A DNA stretch of 64,000 nucleotides, from the NCBI GenBank assembly GCA_020436165.1, contig JAGQYI010000061.1, positions 1 through 64,000 on the forward strand, written 5' to 3'. Below the pieces are notes generated by a model. The model did not search any database. It worked only from the letters and a program-made list of their open reading frames with translations, and was not told where the DNA came from. This document shows positions 34,402 to 43,721 of the stretch, piece after piece. Within the stretch, counting starts at the first letter, position 1, and each line of letters starts with the position of its first letter. Position numbers and translations under genes: made by a program. Source of the DNA: Cyclobacteriaceae bacterium. GTDB taxonomy: Bacteria > Bacteroidota > Bacteroidia > Cytophagales > Cyclobacteriaceae.

Positions 34402-34680
34402 ATGGGGGAATTTTTAAGATGGATACAAAAATCGCTGGGCATGGGTAAGGCCAGATGCCCTGAGGAAGAACGTTGTTTGGAATTGCTCAGAATTATGCTC
34501 GATGAGCAGGCAACAGAAGAAGAATCAAAATATGTTCACAAACATATTGGAAATTGCTACAGATGCTATCAGAATTATGAGCTTGAAAATACAATAAGAG
34601 AGGCGGTTAAAAGTAAAACACATCATTTAAAAGTACCCCAGAAATTGGTTAACGAAATTACTAGCAAGATAAACTTATAA
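34402..34680 (+). CDS. Zinc-finger anti-sigma factor
   Basis: A 92-residue soluble protein, taken from ATG 34402 ([19 protein letters not shown]). The earlier in-frame start at 34360 lies inside the sigma gene. [14 protein letters not shown] provides the H-x3-C-x2-C core of a zinc anti-sigma domain, and [15 protein letters not shown] resembles its first helix. It has no transmembrane helix, unlike many ZAS anti-sigmas, so it would act in the cytoplasm. It sits between its sigma factor and gmk. Confidence 0.8.
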   Translation: MGEFLRWIQKSLGMGKARCPEEERCLELLRIMLDEQATEEESKYVHKHIGNCYRCYQNYELENTIREAVKSKTHHLKVPQKLVNEITSKINL

Positions 34681-34681
34681 T

Positions 34682-35254
34682 ATGCATAAGGGTAAGGCTT
34701 TCATTTTTTCAGCCCCGTCAGGTTCGGGTAAAACCACCATTGTCAAACACCTGCTAAAAAAACATCCTGAACTGTCATTTTCCATTTCAGCCTGTACCCG
34801 CGACCGTAGAGGCCGCAACGAGGAAAATGGGAAGGATTACTATTTTTTAACACCCGAAGAGTTTAAACAGAAAATTGATAAGAATGAATTCATAGAATGG
34901 GAAGAGGTGTATCCTGGTAATTTTTATGGAACTTTAAAATCTGAAATTGAGCGCATTTGGGCGGCAGGCAAGCACGTTATTTTTGATGTGGATGTTAAAG
35001 GTGGATTAAGCCTTAAAAACTATTTCAAAGAAAAAGCATTGGCTGTGTTTGTTAAGGTGCCCAATCTTAACGTCTTGGAGGAACGGCTCAATGACCGAGG
35101 TACAGAAACAAAGGATAGTTTGTCGCAACGATTGTTTAAAGCAAGGTTTGAAATGGGGTTTGAAGACAGATTTGATGTTACTTTGGTAAACGAAAATCTT
35201 GAAGATTCCCTTAAAAGAGCGGAAGAATTATATAGTTCGTTTATCAAAAGCTGA
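34682..35254 (+). CDS. gmk: Guanylate kinase
   Basis: ATP-dependent phosphorylation of GMP to GDP. The 190-residue length is standard. P-loop is [40 protein letters not shown] and [13 protein letters not shown] form the GMP-binding part; IFDVDVKGG holds the catalytic Asp. It starts 1 base after the anti-sigma stop and is followed 5 bases later by nadD, so these genes are one operon. Confidence 0.96.
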   Translation: MHKGKAFIFSAPSGSGKTTIVKHLLKKHPELSFSISACTRDRRGRNEENGKDYYFLTPEEFKQKIDKNEFIEWEEVYPGNFYGTLKSEIERIWAAGKHVIFDVDVKGGLSLKNYFKEKALAVFVKVPNLNVLEERLNDRGTETKDSLSQRLFKARFEMGFEDRFDVTLVNENLEDSLKRAEELYSSFIKS

Positions 35255-35259
35255 TCGTT

Positions 35260-35832
35260 TTGAAAATAGGACTTTTTTTTGGTTCCTTCAATCCTATACA
35301 TGTAGGGCATTTGGCCATCGCCAATATTATGGTGGAAACCACGGATTTCGATCAGGTTTGGTTTGTGGTATCTCCTCAGAACCCATTGAAAAACAATGAA
35401 GAGCTTGTACATGAGTTCGACAGGATAGACATGGTGGAAGCGGCCATTTATGATAACACAAAGTTGAGGGCTACCGATATTGAATTTAACATGCCCAAAC
35501 CCAGCTACACAGTCGATACTCTTGCCTATCTATCAGATAAATACCCTGGTTATCATTTTTCTTTAATAATAGGAGAAGACAACCTGCGCAGTTTTCCAAA
35601 GTGGAAAAACAACGAAGCAATACTGGCCAATTATGGCTTGTATGTATATCCAAGGCCTAATACTGAAACTTCAGAATTAAAGGATCATCCTTCTGTTAAA
35701 TGGGTAAAGGCACCACTTTTTGATATCTCAGCAACTTTTATTCGACAAATGTTGCAACGCGGCAGGTCAATTCGGTATCTTGTACCTGATCCGGTGATCG
35801 AAATAATAAACTCAAGAAAACTATATGTGTAA
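35260..35832 (+). CDS. nadD: Nicotinate-nucleotide adenylyltransferase
   Basis: Converts nicotinate mononucleotide and ATP to deamido-NAD, the second-last step of NAD synthesis. Starts at TTG 35260 (MKIGLFFGSFNPIHVGHLAI); no ATG is available, and the GSFNPIHVGHL motif must be near the N-terminus. The second nucleotidyltransferase signature is ISATFIRQMLQRGRSIRYLV near the end. The 190-residue length is typical. Directly downstream of gmk. Confidence 0.95.
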   Translation: MKIGLFFGSFNPIHVGHLAIANIMVETTDFDQVWFVVSPQNPLKNNEELVHEFDRIDMVEAAIYDNTKLRATDIEFNMPKPSYTVDTLAYLSDKYPGYHFSLIIGEDNLRSFPKWKNNEAILANYGLYVYPRPNTETSELKDHPSVKWVKAPLFDISATFIRQMLQRGRSIRYLVPDPVIEIINSRKLYV

Positions 35833-35850
35833 ACCGGACGTTCGTAAAAC

Positions 35851-38475
35851 ATGAATATGCGGTTTATTAAATTTCTAATAATTGTTGTTTTAAGTGGTAA
35901 AACTCTTGTAACACTTGCAGGAGGTATTGAAGGCTATGTTAAAACCCAAGGTAAAGAGCCAATTGAATTTGCCACAATCTATGTGAAGGAATTAGGTACA
36001 GGAACCACAACCAACATAGAAGGCTATTTCAAAATAAGCCTGGAAGCAGGTGCCTATCATTTGGTCTTTCAGCATCTCGGATTCAAGGCCAAAGAAGTAA
36101 CGGTTCAGGTTAAAACAGGCTTTGAGAGCTTGAACATCAATTTGGAGGAAGAAACAATAATGTTGAGAACTGTTGTGGTAAGCAGTGCAGATGAAGACCC
36201 GGCCTATTCAATTATGAGAAAGGCTATTGCCAAAGCCAGGTACCACACACAGCAACTTAATTCGTTCGAGGCTGAAGTATATATCAAGGGATCTGGCAGG
36301 TTGCTGGACTCTCCGTTTTTTCTTCGAAAAATGGTCGAAAAAGAAGGAGTGGATTCTACCACTTCTTTTGCAATCGAATCGGTTTCGCGCATAAAGTATA
36401 CTCGGCCCGATACATACGAAGAGGAGGTTATATCGGTTCGCTCTTCCGGGGATGCTAATGGCACCAGCCCGAATAGTTTCATTTTCGGTAGCTTCTACGA
36501 TCCCAAATATGTAGATGCCATTTCCCCACTTTCGCCAAAGGCATTTGCCTATTATAAGTTCGAATATCTGGGCACAAAAAAGGAGCGGGGCTACGAAATA
36601 AGTAAAATTAAAGTAACTCCTCGTTCAATGGGAGATGATATTTTCTGGGGACAAATAAGTATTGTAGAAGACGATTGGAGCATACAGAGCACTAATTTGA
36701 ACATGCAAAAAATAGGTATTTTGTTTAATGTAAAGCAAATATATGAGCCTATTGAACCACACGTTTGGCTGCCAATATCGCATCAGTTTGAAGTCACCGG
36801 AAAGGTGTTTGGGTTTAGTTTTGAGTATAATTATTTATCAACTATTGGTAAATACAAGATTGAGGTCAATCCTGATCTTGCACAGGAGTTTGAGATTGTA
36901 GACGAAAATAAGGAAGAAGAGCAGGCAAAAAAGCTTCAATCCAGCCCAAAGGATAGCCTGGAAACAAAACTTGCCGAGGGAGGTGAGCTTACCCGCAAAC
37001 AATTCAGAAAACTAATAAATGAGTACGAAAAGGAAGAAAAAAAGGAACAGGATGAGCCTTTGGTAGTTGGCAATTATACATATAAGGTGGACTCACTGGC
37101 AGCAACAACAGATTCTGTCTATTGGGCAGCAATACGACCTGTGCCACTTACAGAGTATGAAAAGAAAGGGTATTATAAAATGGACAGTGTGGCCCTGGCT
37201 GAGAAAAAGGAAGCCGAGGGAGATACATTAGACGAGAAAAATCATTCCGGATTTAAACCATTGGATGTACTAACCGGTTATACTTTTAGATGGGGTGAAA
37301 ACGATAGATTAACTTATTATGGCCCTGCCGGCTTATTTTTCTTCAACACGGTAGAGGGGTTTAATATTGGCTTAAAATTTAAGTATGTCCATACCTTTAA
37401 GGACAAAACAAAGTTATTTGTATGGTCTGAGGGTAAATATGGCTTTTCAAGTGAGCAGTTTTATGGAAAGGTGGCAACTGAATATAGATATGGCCCACTT
37501 TATAAAAGAAGCAGTATGCGTTTGGGAGGTGGAGTTTTTACAAACCAATTGAATATTGACCGACCTATTACCCCTATTGTAAATACCCTTACTTCCTTAT
37601 TTTGGAAAGATAATTTTATGAAGTACTACCAGGCCAGCTTTCTTTCTATTGAAAACAAAGGATACTTTTCTGATAGGCTTTCCTACACATTAGGATTTAC
37701 ATACGAAAACAGAACACCTCTTTTTAACACAACAGATTACACCTGGTCGAAAAAGAGCGAAGGGTATTCCGATAACGCTCCGGTAAATATTGAGCTGCCT
37801 TCAACTGAGTTTAATGAGCACAATGCCTACCTTTTAAATTTGGGGCTTGAGTACAGGCCCTGGCTTAAATTTAATATAAGAAATGGTACTAAACACGTAA
37901 TAAGTTCTTCATCACCAACTTTCAGCATATCGTATAAAACAGGCCTTCAGTTAGCATCGTCAGCAGATGCGGATTTTGGAAAACTGAATTTAGGATTCAA
38001 ACATAGTTTCAAGCCGGGCATCAGAGGTCAGTTTTTTGTAGATGTTAATTCAGGAGCATTTGTTGGGAACAAGCCTCAATACTTTATTGATTACAACCAC
38101 TTTGCAGGAAACGAATCTCCTTTTCTCATGGAAGACCCGGTGGGTAGCTATAGATTGTTGCCTTACTATTATTACAGTACTGCAGATAAATATGCCTCCG
38201 CTCAGGTACTCTACCAGTTCAGAAAGTTCTTATTTACACAAATACCGGCTCTTAGGCTTACAGGTGTAAAAGAACTGGCCTATGTAAGCTATTTGGTTAC
38301 ACCTAATTCTGGCAATTATGTGGAGATGGGCTATGGATTGGATAACCTGTTCCGATTTATGAGAGTAGAGGTATCTACATCGTTTATCGATGGTGCCTAC
38401 AACTCGTTTGGAGTAAAGATTGGTCTTGCTACAGGAATTACTACCGGAGATGGACAAATCAATATCCGCTTTTAA
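35851..38475 (+). CDS. DUF5686/carboxypeptidase-regulatory-like outer membrane protein
   Basis: An 874-residue exported protein; the start may be ATG 35851 or, two codons later, 35857. After the signal peptide (ends near LAGG) residues 25-105 are a CarboxypepD_reg-like domain (GGIEGYVKTQGKEPIEFATI), as in TonB-dependent receptors. The rest is DUF5686: a helical and beta linker (PAYSIMRKAIAKARYHTQQL) and many amphipathic strands to a C-terminal Phe (TTGDGQINIRF), the hallmark of an outer membrane barrel. No plug domain. It follows nadD by 18 bases on the same strand and ends at a terminator. Confidence 0.88.
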   Translation: MNMRFIKFLIIVVLSGKTLVTLAGGIEGYVKTQGKEPIEFATIYVKELGTGTTTNIEGYFKISLEAGAYHLVFQHLGFKAKEVTVQVKTGFESLNINLEEETIMLRTVVVSSADEDPAYSIMRKAIAKARYHTQQLNSFEAEVYIKGSGRLLDSPFFLRKMVEKEGVDSTTSFAIESVSRIKYTRPDTYEEEVISVRSSGDANGTSPNSFIFGSFYDPKYVDAISPLSPKAFAYYKFEYLGTKKERGYEISKIKVTPRSMGDDIFWGQISIVEDDWSIQSTNLNMQKIGILFNVKQIYEPIEPHVWLPISHQFEVTGKVFGFSFEYNYLSTIGKYKIEVNPDLAQEFEIVDENKEEEQAKKLQSSPKDSLETKLAEGGELTRKQFRKLINEYEKEEKKEQDEPLVVGNYTYKVDSLAATTDSVYWAAIRPVPLTEYEKKGYYKMDSVALAEKKEAEGDTLDEKNHSGFKPLDVLTGYTFRWGENDRLTYYGPAGLFFFNTVEGFNIGLKFKYVHTFKDKTKLFVWSEGKYGFSSEQFYGKVATEYRYGPLYKRSSMRLGGGVFTNQLNIDRPITPIVNTLTSLFWKDNFMKYYQASFLSIENKGYFSDRLSYTLGFTYENRTPLFNTTDYTWSKKSEGYSDNAPVNIELPSTEFNEHNAYLLNLGLEYRPWLKFNIRNGTKHVISSSSPTFSISYKTGLQLASSADADFGKLNLGFKHSFKPGIRGQFFVDVNSGAFVGNKPQYFIDYNHFAGNESPFLMEDPVGSYRLLPYYYYSTADKYASAQVLYQFRKFLFTQIPALRLTGVKELAYVSYLVTPNSGNYVEMGYGLDNLFRFMRVEVSTSFIDGAYNSFGVKIGLATGITTGDGQINIRF

Positions 38476-38479
38476 TAAA

Positions 38480-38502
38480 AAAGCCCTCTAAAAGAGGGCT
38501 TT
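38480..38502. terminator. Terminator between convergent units
   Basis: A perfect 9-bp stem (AAGCCCTCT / AGAGGGCTT) with loop AAA. The A-run preceding it becomes TTTTTT on the - strand, so it best ends the leftward ABC unit; it can also end the rightward DUF5686 unit. Confidence 0.85.
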
Positions 38503-38522
38503 ACAATCTTATTATTTTTTGA

Positions 38523-38951
38523 TTATCTCTTGAATCCTAGCGCACTGCCACCGCAATATTGGGCGGAATTATCAAATGTGTAGGTAATGTAGTAAATACC
38601 TGTTGATTGGCATGTAAACAAAATAGCTGATACATGCTGACCATTGACCACACTGGTAGCTAGTTGTTTTCTATTGGAGTCATAAAGTGTTACCACCAGG
38701 CCTTTGCCTTCTCCTTCTGATGAACAGAGGTTGATCATGTACTGAGTGCCTTTTGCAAAAGGATATGAGTATTCAACTTTTTCTAGTCTGCCATCGCGAC
38801 CATTAATTTCGTAACTCTTCAAAAAGTTAAATCCACCGGCCAGTTTTGGTATACAAACCTTTAATTGTTCTGTCGGATTGCACTGAGCTTTTCCTTCTTC
38901 TCTTACAAAAGCGAACGCTGCAACTAAGAATATATATTTTAAAATTTTCAT
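38523..38951 (-). CDS. Small secreted Cys-containing protein
   Basis: A 142-residue protein I do not recognise. The signal peptide ends near MKILKYIFLVAAFAFVREEGKAQ. The mature part holds five cysteines (QCNPT, VCIPK, NLCSS, FTCQS, YCGGS) and a beta-sandwich-like pattern (KGTQYMINLC, VVTLYDSNRKQL, GIYYITYTFD) resembling pre-peptidase C-terminal (PPC) domains. It begins 15 bases after the lipoprotein gene and is the last gene of the ABC transporter unit, ending at a strong terminator. A periplasmic or exported role in that unit is inference. Confidence 0.65.
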   Translation of the reverse strand: MKILKYIFLVAAFAFVREEGKAQCNPTEQLKVCIPKLAGGFNFLKSYEINGRDGRLEKVEYSYPFAKGTQYMINLCSSEGEGKGLVVTLYDSNRKQLATSVVNGQHVSAILFTCQSTGIYYITYTFDNSAQYCGGSALGFKR

Positions 38952-38966
38952 GCTCGGTGTAAAGTT

Positions 38967-39878
38967 TTACGAGGTTAATTTGTTTCGTATCGTGTTAATT
39001 ACACTATCTATTTCCTTTACATTATCCTGTGTAATATGAACAGTACTAGTGCTGTTGTCCTTTATTACAAGAACACCGTCAACCACTTCAGTGGTAGGTT
39101 CAGCATATGTGTAGGTAATTTGAATACTGTTGTACGCATCCTGCAACTTCTTCATATCTTCGTGAAGATCTTTGATGTTAGGGTCAGTTTCAGCATAGAA
39201 ACTCATTAACAACATTATTCTTTCCAATACATCTTTTTGCTCTCCAATGCGCTCAGATAAAGAAGTCACCTCGGGATTGTCAATAGACATCTTACAGTTG
39301 ATGTGCACTGCTTCCATCCACCCGCCTACTAAAAACAAAATGCTTAGGTTAGCGCGCTTGTTATCCTGTAAATACTTATTAATGGCATTGAAGTTTTGCG
39401 TAGTAATAAGCATTAAGGAGTCGAGATTGTCGTTATTGGTTGCCAGCCTTCCAACAAGTTTGAGGTTAAAGAACTGGCCAATGTTCAAATCATCTGCAAG
39501 CTCCTTCACAGACTTCATATAGCTGAGCCCTTCCTGGTTCTTCCCAAAAATGTTAGTATAAATAAGATCGGTACCGTAGATACCAAGGTTTATAGCTCTT
39601 TTGAAAGTTGTATTGTAGTTTGAAACTTTATCGGGATCGCTAAGAATTGTGCGGTCGTATTCGGCACCTGATTCCCGCATGAGTACTGAAATTTCCAATG
39701 GTGCAGGAATTTGCTGAAGAATATCGTTAATTGTTTCTTCAGAAATTGCAGGTGCATCTACCCCTTCATCCAGTTCATCAAGAAATGCCTCTGCATCCTC
39801 TTTTTTACTAGAGCCACAGGAAACCACCAACAACATTGCGGTTAAAAGCAAAAATGGAAGATAGTTTTTCATTTGCAT
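38967..39878 (-). CDS. Lipoprotein of unknown function
   Basis: A 303-residue protein with lipobox LLLVVSC (Cys near residue 21) after MKNYLPFLLLTAML; the start could be ATG 39878 or 39872. The mature part is mostly helical, beginning EDAEAFLDELDEGVDAPAIS, with PAPLEISVLMRESGAEYD and FLVGGWMEAVHINC as the best-conserved-looking stretches. I know similar lipoproteins annotated as hypothetical in Cytophagales. It sits between the ABC transporter gene (59-base gap) and the small secreted gene, and is likely co-transcribed with both. Confidence 0.75.
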   Translation of the reverse strand: MQMKNYLPFLLLTAMLLVVSCGSSKKEDAEAFLDELDEGVDAPAISEETINDILQQIPAPLEISVLMRESGAEYDRTILSDPDKVSNYNTTFKRAINLGIYGTDLIYTNIFGKNQEGLSYMKSVKELADDLNIGQFFNLKLVGRLATNNDNLDSLMLITTQNFNAINKYLQDNKRANLSILFLVGGWMEAVHINCKMSIDNPEVTSLSERIGEQKDVLERIMLLMSFYAETDPNIKDLHEDMKKLQDAYNSIQITYTYAEPTTEVVDGVLVIKDNSTSTVHITQDNVKEIDSVINTIRNKLTS

Positions 39879-39937
39879 ATATTTTGATTAGTGTAGGATG
39901 CAAACAAATTACATGCCTACGTATTTATTTTTCAAAA

Positions 39938-42900
39938 TTACCTACTTTTTTTTATCCGTGCACTGCCAATAGCATTTATTAATTTGGCCAGCCACTCATA
40001 ATAAAGTGCAATATACAACCCAAGCGACATAAACCATATAACTAAAATATTAAACCAATAGGTATCAAACATTTTTCCTAAAAATGGCTTGGAAGGGGCG
40101 TAAAAGTGTGTTCTGTAGTCCAATATATTATTGGTATGGTAGGTTTCGTTAAAAATAGGATCTATACGTTGAATTAACTGATCATTATAAACAATTGTTC
40201 TGTCTTCAACATTTACTCGTCTTACAAGGTCGGCAAGCGACTGATTGAAATACTTTGATTTATACTCATTTACATCATAATCTTCTTGCTTATCCAGGTA
40301 GTTAATCAGCTTTTCTTTCCGTTGAGTTGCTATATTGTATTCCTTGTAATTGGCATCCTCCAAAGCAGCTGAATATTGTTCCAAAAATGGCACAGTTGCT
40401 TCAGAAAAGTTCGATGGAGCAGTTAAGCTGTCAAGAAGACCAAGCTCAAATCCTTCAACAGAAGGCTGATCATGAATAATGTTATGAATGAGCAAAAGCT
40501 TTTCGTTACGCTCTTCAGGTTTTTTTGCCTCTTCGGCTTCCTTAATGTATTGGTTCAGATGAGGAACAACATACGCAGTAATGTAGTTGGCCTGTGAGGC
40601 TTTCATATCCAGATCAAAGTAAGGAGATTCGTAGTTATTATCCTTGAACATATCCACCGCTATTGCTTCGAACGCCCATCTTGAGGCCATAAGATCCGCC
40701 ACCAGAGGTACCTTTTCTTTAGAGCTTAACGTATCATTCAGCTTATCAAACTCGAACATTAAACCGGAAAGTATCATTTGAGGAATAAGAATGATAGGTA
40801 TAAGTATGTATACGGTAACAGCCGAGTTAAATGCAGATGAGACATTTAGACCAACCATATTGGCAAAAAATGAAATACTGAAAAGAACGAGCCACATACT
40901 CAGGTTCATACCCCATATCTCTAGTATTAAATTTCCTATTACAACAAATGAAACAGTTTGCACAGCCGACATTACCAGAAGGATAGACATTTTGGACATT
41001 AGGTAGCTGTTCCTGTTCAGATTAAGAAACGATTCTCTCTTTAGTATTTTACGGTCTTTTATTATTTCTTCAGCACTTACCGACAAACCCATAAATAGCG
41101 CCACAATAATGCTCATCAGAATAAAAACGGGCAGGTTATCGTTAAAAAGATAACTGTACCCATCTTCAGAAGGTGTGTTGGTGTACTTAATAATAAATGC
41201 CAGGATAAATGCCAGCAATGGCGCCTCCAGCAGATTGATTGTTAAGTACTGCTTGTTTCCAAGTTTCGATTTCACATCCCTCAAGGTAAATATTATGGCC
41301 TGCTTGATCTTACTGGGAATGTGCAGTAGGTTAGGAGGAGGGGTACTAACGGGCTCTACTTTTGGTATTTCAAAGCGCTCATTAAAATGCTCATTCCACT
41401 GTTCGGGCGTAACCTTCCGTTTGTTGGTGAGTTGCCCATATTCGTCCACTACTTGTGCTTCAATAATGTTGAAGATCTGTTCAGGGTTTACGTTACCACA
41501 GTTGGTACATTGTCCTTTTATCTTATCTACCTGGTGCGTTACTTCTTTAAAGTAAATTACTCCTTCCACGGGGTTGCCATAATAAACAGGGAAACCTCCG
41601 GTATCCATAATGTACATCTTGTCAAACATCTTATAGATATCTGAAGAAGGCTGGTGGATAACTACAAAGATCAACTTTCCTTTTATGGAGAGTTCCTTCA
41701 ACAAGTCAATTACGTTTTCTGAATCGCGAGAAGAAAGCCCGGAGGTTGGCTCATCTACAAACATCACAGCCGGCTCTCTGATCAATTCTAAGGCAATATT
41801 TAAGCGCTTACGCTGACCGCCACTTATGGTTTTTTCCAGCACATTTCCTACTCTAAGATCTTTGCGCTGCTCAAGGCCAAGGCTGGCAAGTACGTTTATA
41901 ACACGCTCGTGAAGGTCCTCATCGCTTAAGTCATCGAAGCACAATTTTGCATTGTAGTACAGGTTTTCATAAACTGTAAGTTCTTCGATCAAAAGGTCGT
42001 CCTGAGATACATAGCCAATAACACCCTGAATTTCGTCTTTTTGCTTGGCGGTATCTATTCCATTTATCTTAATGCTCCCTTTTGTAGGGTGCTCAAGACC
42101 TGCCAGCACATTGAGCAATGTTGTTTTACCTGCTCCTGATGCCCCCATAATTCCAATTAATCGGCCCGGTCCCTCAGCAATGTTAATATCGTGCAATCCA
42201 ATGGCTCCGTTTGGAAAACGGAATTCAACATGATCTGCAATAAATGAGAGCTCGGTAGCTTTAAAATTGGGGTTAAAGTTTGTAACAATATCACTGTAAT
42301 AAAGAGCATCGCCCGAAGGCATTTTAACTGTACTTCCGTGCGAGAAGATATATGCACCATGGGCCTTCATTATAAACCCGTTCAGGTTCAACTCGTCTTC
42401 GCCAATGTACTTCACGAAGTACATGTCCACACTTTTTATCTTTAGAAAGATAAGTTTGCCGTCCAGGTTGGCATGCAGGAATTTATTATTAGGGTCGTCT
42501 TCGGCTGGTGTTACGGTGGTAACCTGAATTACAGTAGGAGTATTGAAAAGCTCGGCAACACCTTCTTCTCCGTAAAAAACAAACTGACGAATTATTTCAT
42601 ATTCATTTTTCTCGAAATTGAACACCTCGGCCACCGTATCAAGAATCTCCAGTTCGGTTGATGTAATCTCTTTATCTGCCTTAACCAGCTCCATTATCTT
42701 GATTAATACAACGATCTTCTGACGTTGGGTAAGGGTTTTATTTATTTTCCGGCAAAGTCCAAGTATTCGAACAGAATCTTTCATCGAAGTACGCTGAACT
42801 TCCTTCTTTTCGCCACCATAATCAACCAATTTATCGTAAAGCTCCAGGTATTCTTTAATGGAATCCTGGTCCAACTCCTGGTTGAAGAAATTAATTACAT

Positions 42901-42988
42901 ATTCTCTCTCTTCTTCTTTTACACCTCCATCCTGCTTAGAAAAGATGGCAAACAATTGGGTTAAGGCCTTTAGTATCTCTTCACTCAC
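39938..42988 (-). CDS. Fused ABCG-type transporter with N-terminal TerB-like domain
   Basis: A 1016-residue single-chain ABC half-transporter. Residues 1-140 are helical and TerB-like (FNQELDQDSIKEYLELYD, KIMELVKADKEIT). Residues 150-245 are a beta-rich, FHA-like or regulatory segment. The ATPase follows with Walker A IMGASGAGKTTLLNVLAG (near 290), Q loop VGYVSQDD, signature TISGGQRKRLNIALEL, Walker B VMFVDEPTSGLSS and H loop VVIHQPSSD. A linker holds a CTNC pair (GQCTNCGNVNPEQIF). Membrane helices lie near 600-790, and one final helix is close to the C-terminus, after a soluble helical insert. First gene of a three-gene unit; substrate unknown. Confidence 0.9.
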   Translation of the reverse strand: MSEEILKALTQLFAIFSKQDGGVKEEEREYVINFFNQELDQDSIKEYLELYDKLVDYGGEKKEVQRTSMKDSVRILGLCRKINKTLTQRQKIVVLIKIMELVKADKEITSTELEILDTVAEVFNFEKNEYEIIRQFVFYGEEGVAELFNTPTVIQVTTVTPAEDDPNNKFLHANLDGKLIFLKIKSVDMYFVKYIGEDELNLNGFIMKAHGAYIFSHGSTVKMPSGDALYYSDIVTNFNPNFKATELSFIADHVEFRFPNGAIGLHDINIAEGPGRLIGIMGASGAGKTTLLNVLAGLEHPTKGSIKINGIDTAKQKDEIQGVIGYVSQDDLLIEELTVYENLYYNAKLCFDDLSDEDLHERVINVLASLGLEQRKDLRVGNVLEKTISGGQRKRLNIALELIREPAVMFVDEPTSGLSSRDSENVIDLLKELSIKGKLIFVVIHQPSSDIYKMFDKMYIMDTGGFPVYYGNPVEGVIYFKEVTHQVDKIKGQCTNCGNVNPEQIFNIIEAQVVDEYGQLTNKRKVTPEQWNEHFNERFEIPKVEPVSTPPPNLLHIPSKIKQAIIFTLRDVKSKLGNKQYLTINLLEAPLLAFILAFIIKYTNTPSEDGYSYLFNDNLPVFILMSIIVALFMGLSVSAEEIIKDRKILKRESFLNLNRNSYLMSKMSILLVMSAVQTVSFVVIGNLILEIWGMNLSMWLVLFSISFFANMVGLNVSSAFNSAVTVYILIPIILIPQMILSGLMFEFDKLNDTLSSKEKVPLVADLMASRWAFEAIAVDMFKDNNYESPYFDLDMKASQANYITAYVVPHLNQYIKEAEEAKKPEERNEKLLLIHNIIHDQPSVEGFELGLLDSLTAPSNFSEATVPFLEQYSAALEDANYKEYNIATQRKEKLINYLDKQEDYDVNEYKSKYFNQSLADLVRRVNVEDRTIVYNDQLIQRIDPIFNETYHTNNILDYRTHFYAPSKPFLGKMFDTYWFNILVIWFMSLGLYIALYYEWLAKLINAIGSARIKKSR

Positions 42989-43134
42989 TTTTGTTCTTTT
43001 TTTATTCGGTCAACTCTACATCTGAAACTCTAATCTACAAATATTGAACGATTTGTATTTAGAAATAAATTTTCTATTGATAGAAAATATTCTAAAGGGA
43101 AAATAAAAGCCCCAAACTCACGGCACTTATGTAG

Positions 43135-43142
43135 TATATTTG
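43135..43142 (+). promoter_or_regulatory. Biotin carrier gene promoter -7 box
   Basis: TATATTTG, a perfect TAnnTTTG box, lies 14 bases before the ATG at 43157. Confidence 0.55.
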
Positions 43143-43156
43143 AGAAAAAAAGCGCC

Positions 43157-43654
43157 ATGTACAAAGCAACTGTTGGAGCCAGAACCATGGAAATAAACCT
43201 TGAAAAAGAAAAGGTTACTTTAAATGGTAAAGAAGTAGATTTTCAATCTGTTGAAACGGCACCTGATCATTTTCACATTCTTTCAGCCAATAAATCTTTC
43301 AGAGCGGAGGTGGTTTCTGTTAACAAGGAAAAGAAGGAAGTTCAGGTTAAGATTAATAATTCCATTTACAATGTTATCCTTAAAGACAAAATGGACGAGC
43401 TTTTGGAACAATTAGGCATGGATGCCTTAATGGAAGTGAAAACAGAAGACCTGAAAGCTCCCATGCCGGGTTTGATTCTCGAAATAGCCGTTGAAAAAGG
43501 ACAATCCGTAACTAAGGGCGATAAACTGGCGATTTTGGAAGCAATGAAAATGGAAAATGTCATAAAAGCTTCCGGAGATGGTGTGGTTAATGAAATAAAA
43601 GTAAAAGTTGGAGAAAGTGTGGAGAATGGCCAAACGATGATAACGTTTGAGTAA
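43157..43654 (+). CDS. Biotin/lipoyl carrier protein (acyl-CoA carboxylase subunit)
   Basis: A 165-residue protein whose last 80 residues are a biotinyl domain with the EAMKMEN biotinylation site (Lys near residue 135) preceded by LKAPMPGLILEIAVEKG. The N-terminal 85 residues form a separate beta domain (TLNGKEVDFQSVETAPDHFH) found in stand-alone carriers of propionyl- or methylcrotonyl-CoA-type carboxylases rather than in classical AccB. No carboxylase partner is present here. It lies 67 bases before pyrH, which has its own -7 box. Confidence 0.88.
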   Translation: MYKATVGARTMEINLEKEKVTLNGKEVDFQSVETAPDHFHILSANKSFRAEVVSVNKEKKEVQVKINNSIYNVILKDKMDELLEQLGMDALMEVKTEDLKAPMPGLILEIAVEKGQSVTKGDKLAILEAMKMENVIKASGDGVVNEIKVKVGESVENGQTMITFE

Positions 43655-43685
43655 AAAATACATAGTTTAAATTCTTTGCTTGAAG

Positions 43686-43693
43686 TATATTTG
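43686..43693 (+). promoter_or_regulatory. pyrH promoter -7 box
   Basis: TATATTTG lies 28 bases upstream of the pyrH start. It marks a promoter for the pyrH-frr-DUF5606 run, separate from the biotin carrier gene. Confidence 0.6.
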
Positions 43694-43721
43694 AGCGAAA
43701 TTTTGAACAACAACCCTTTTC

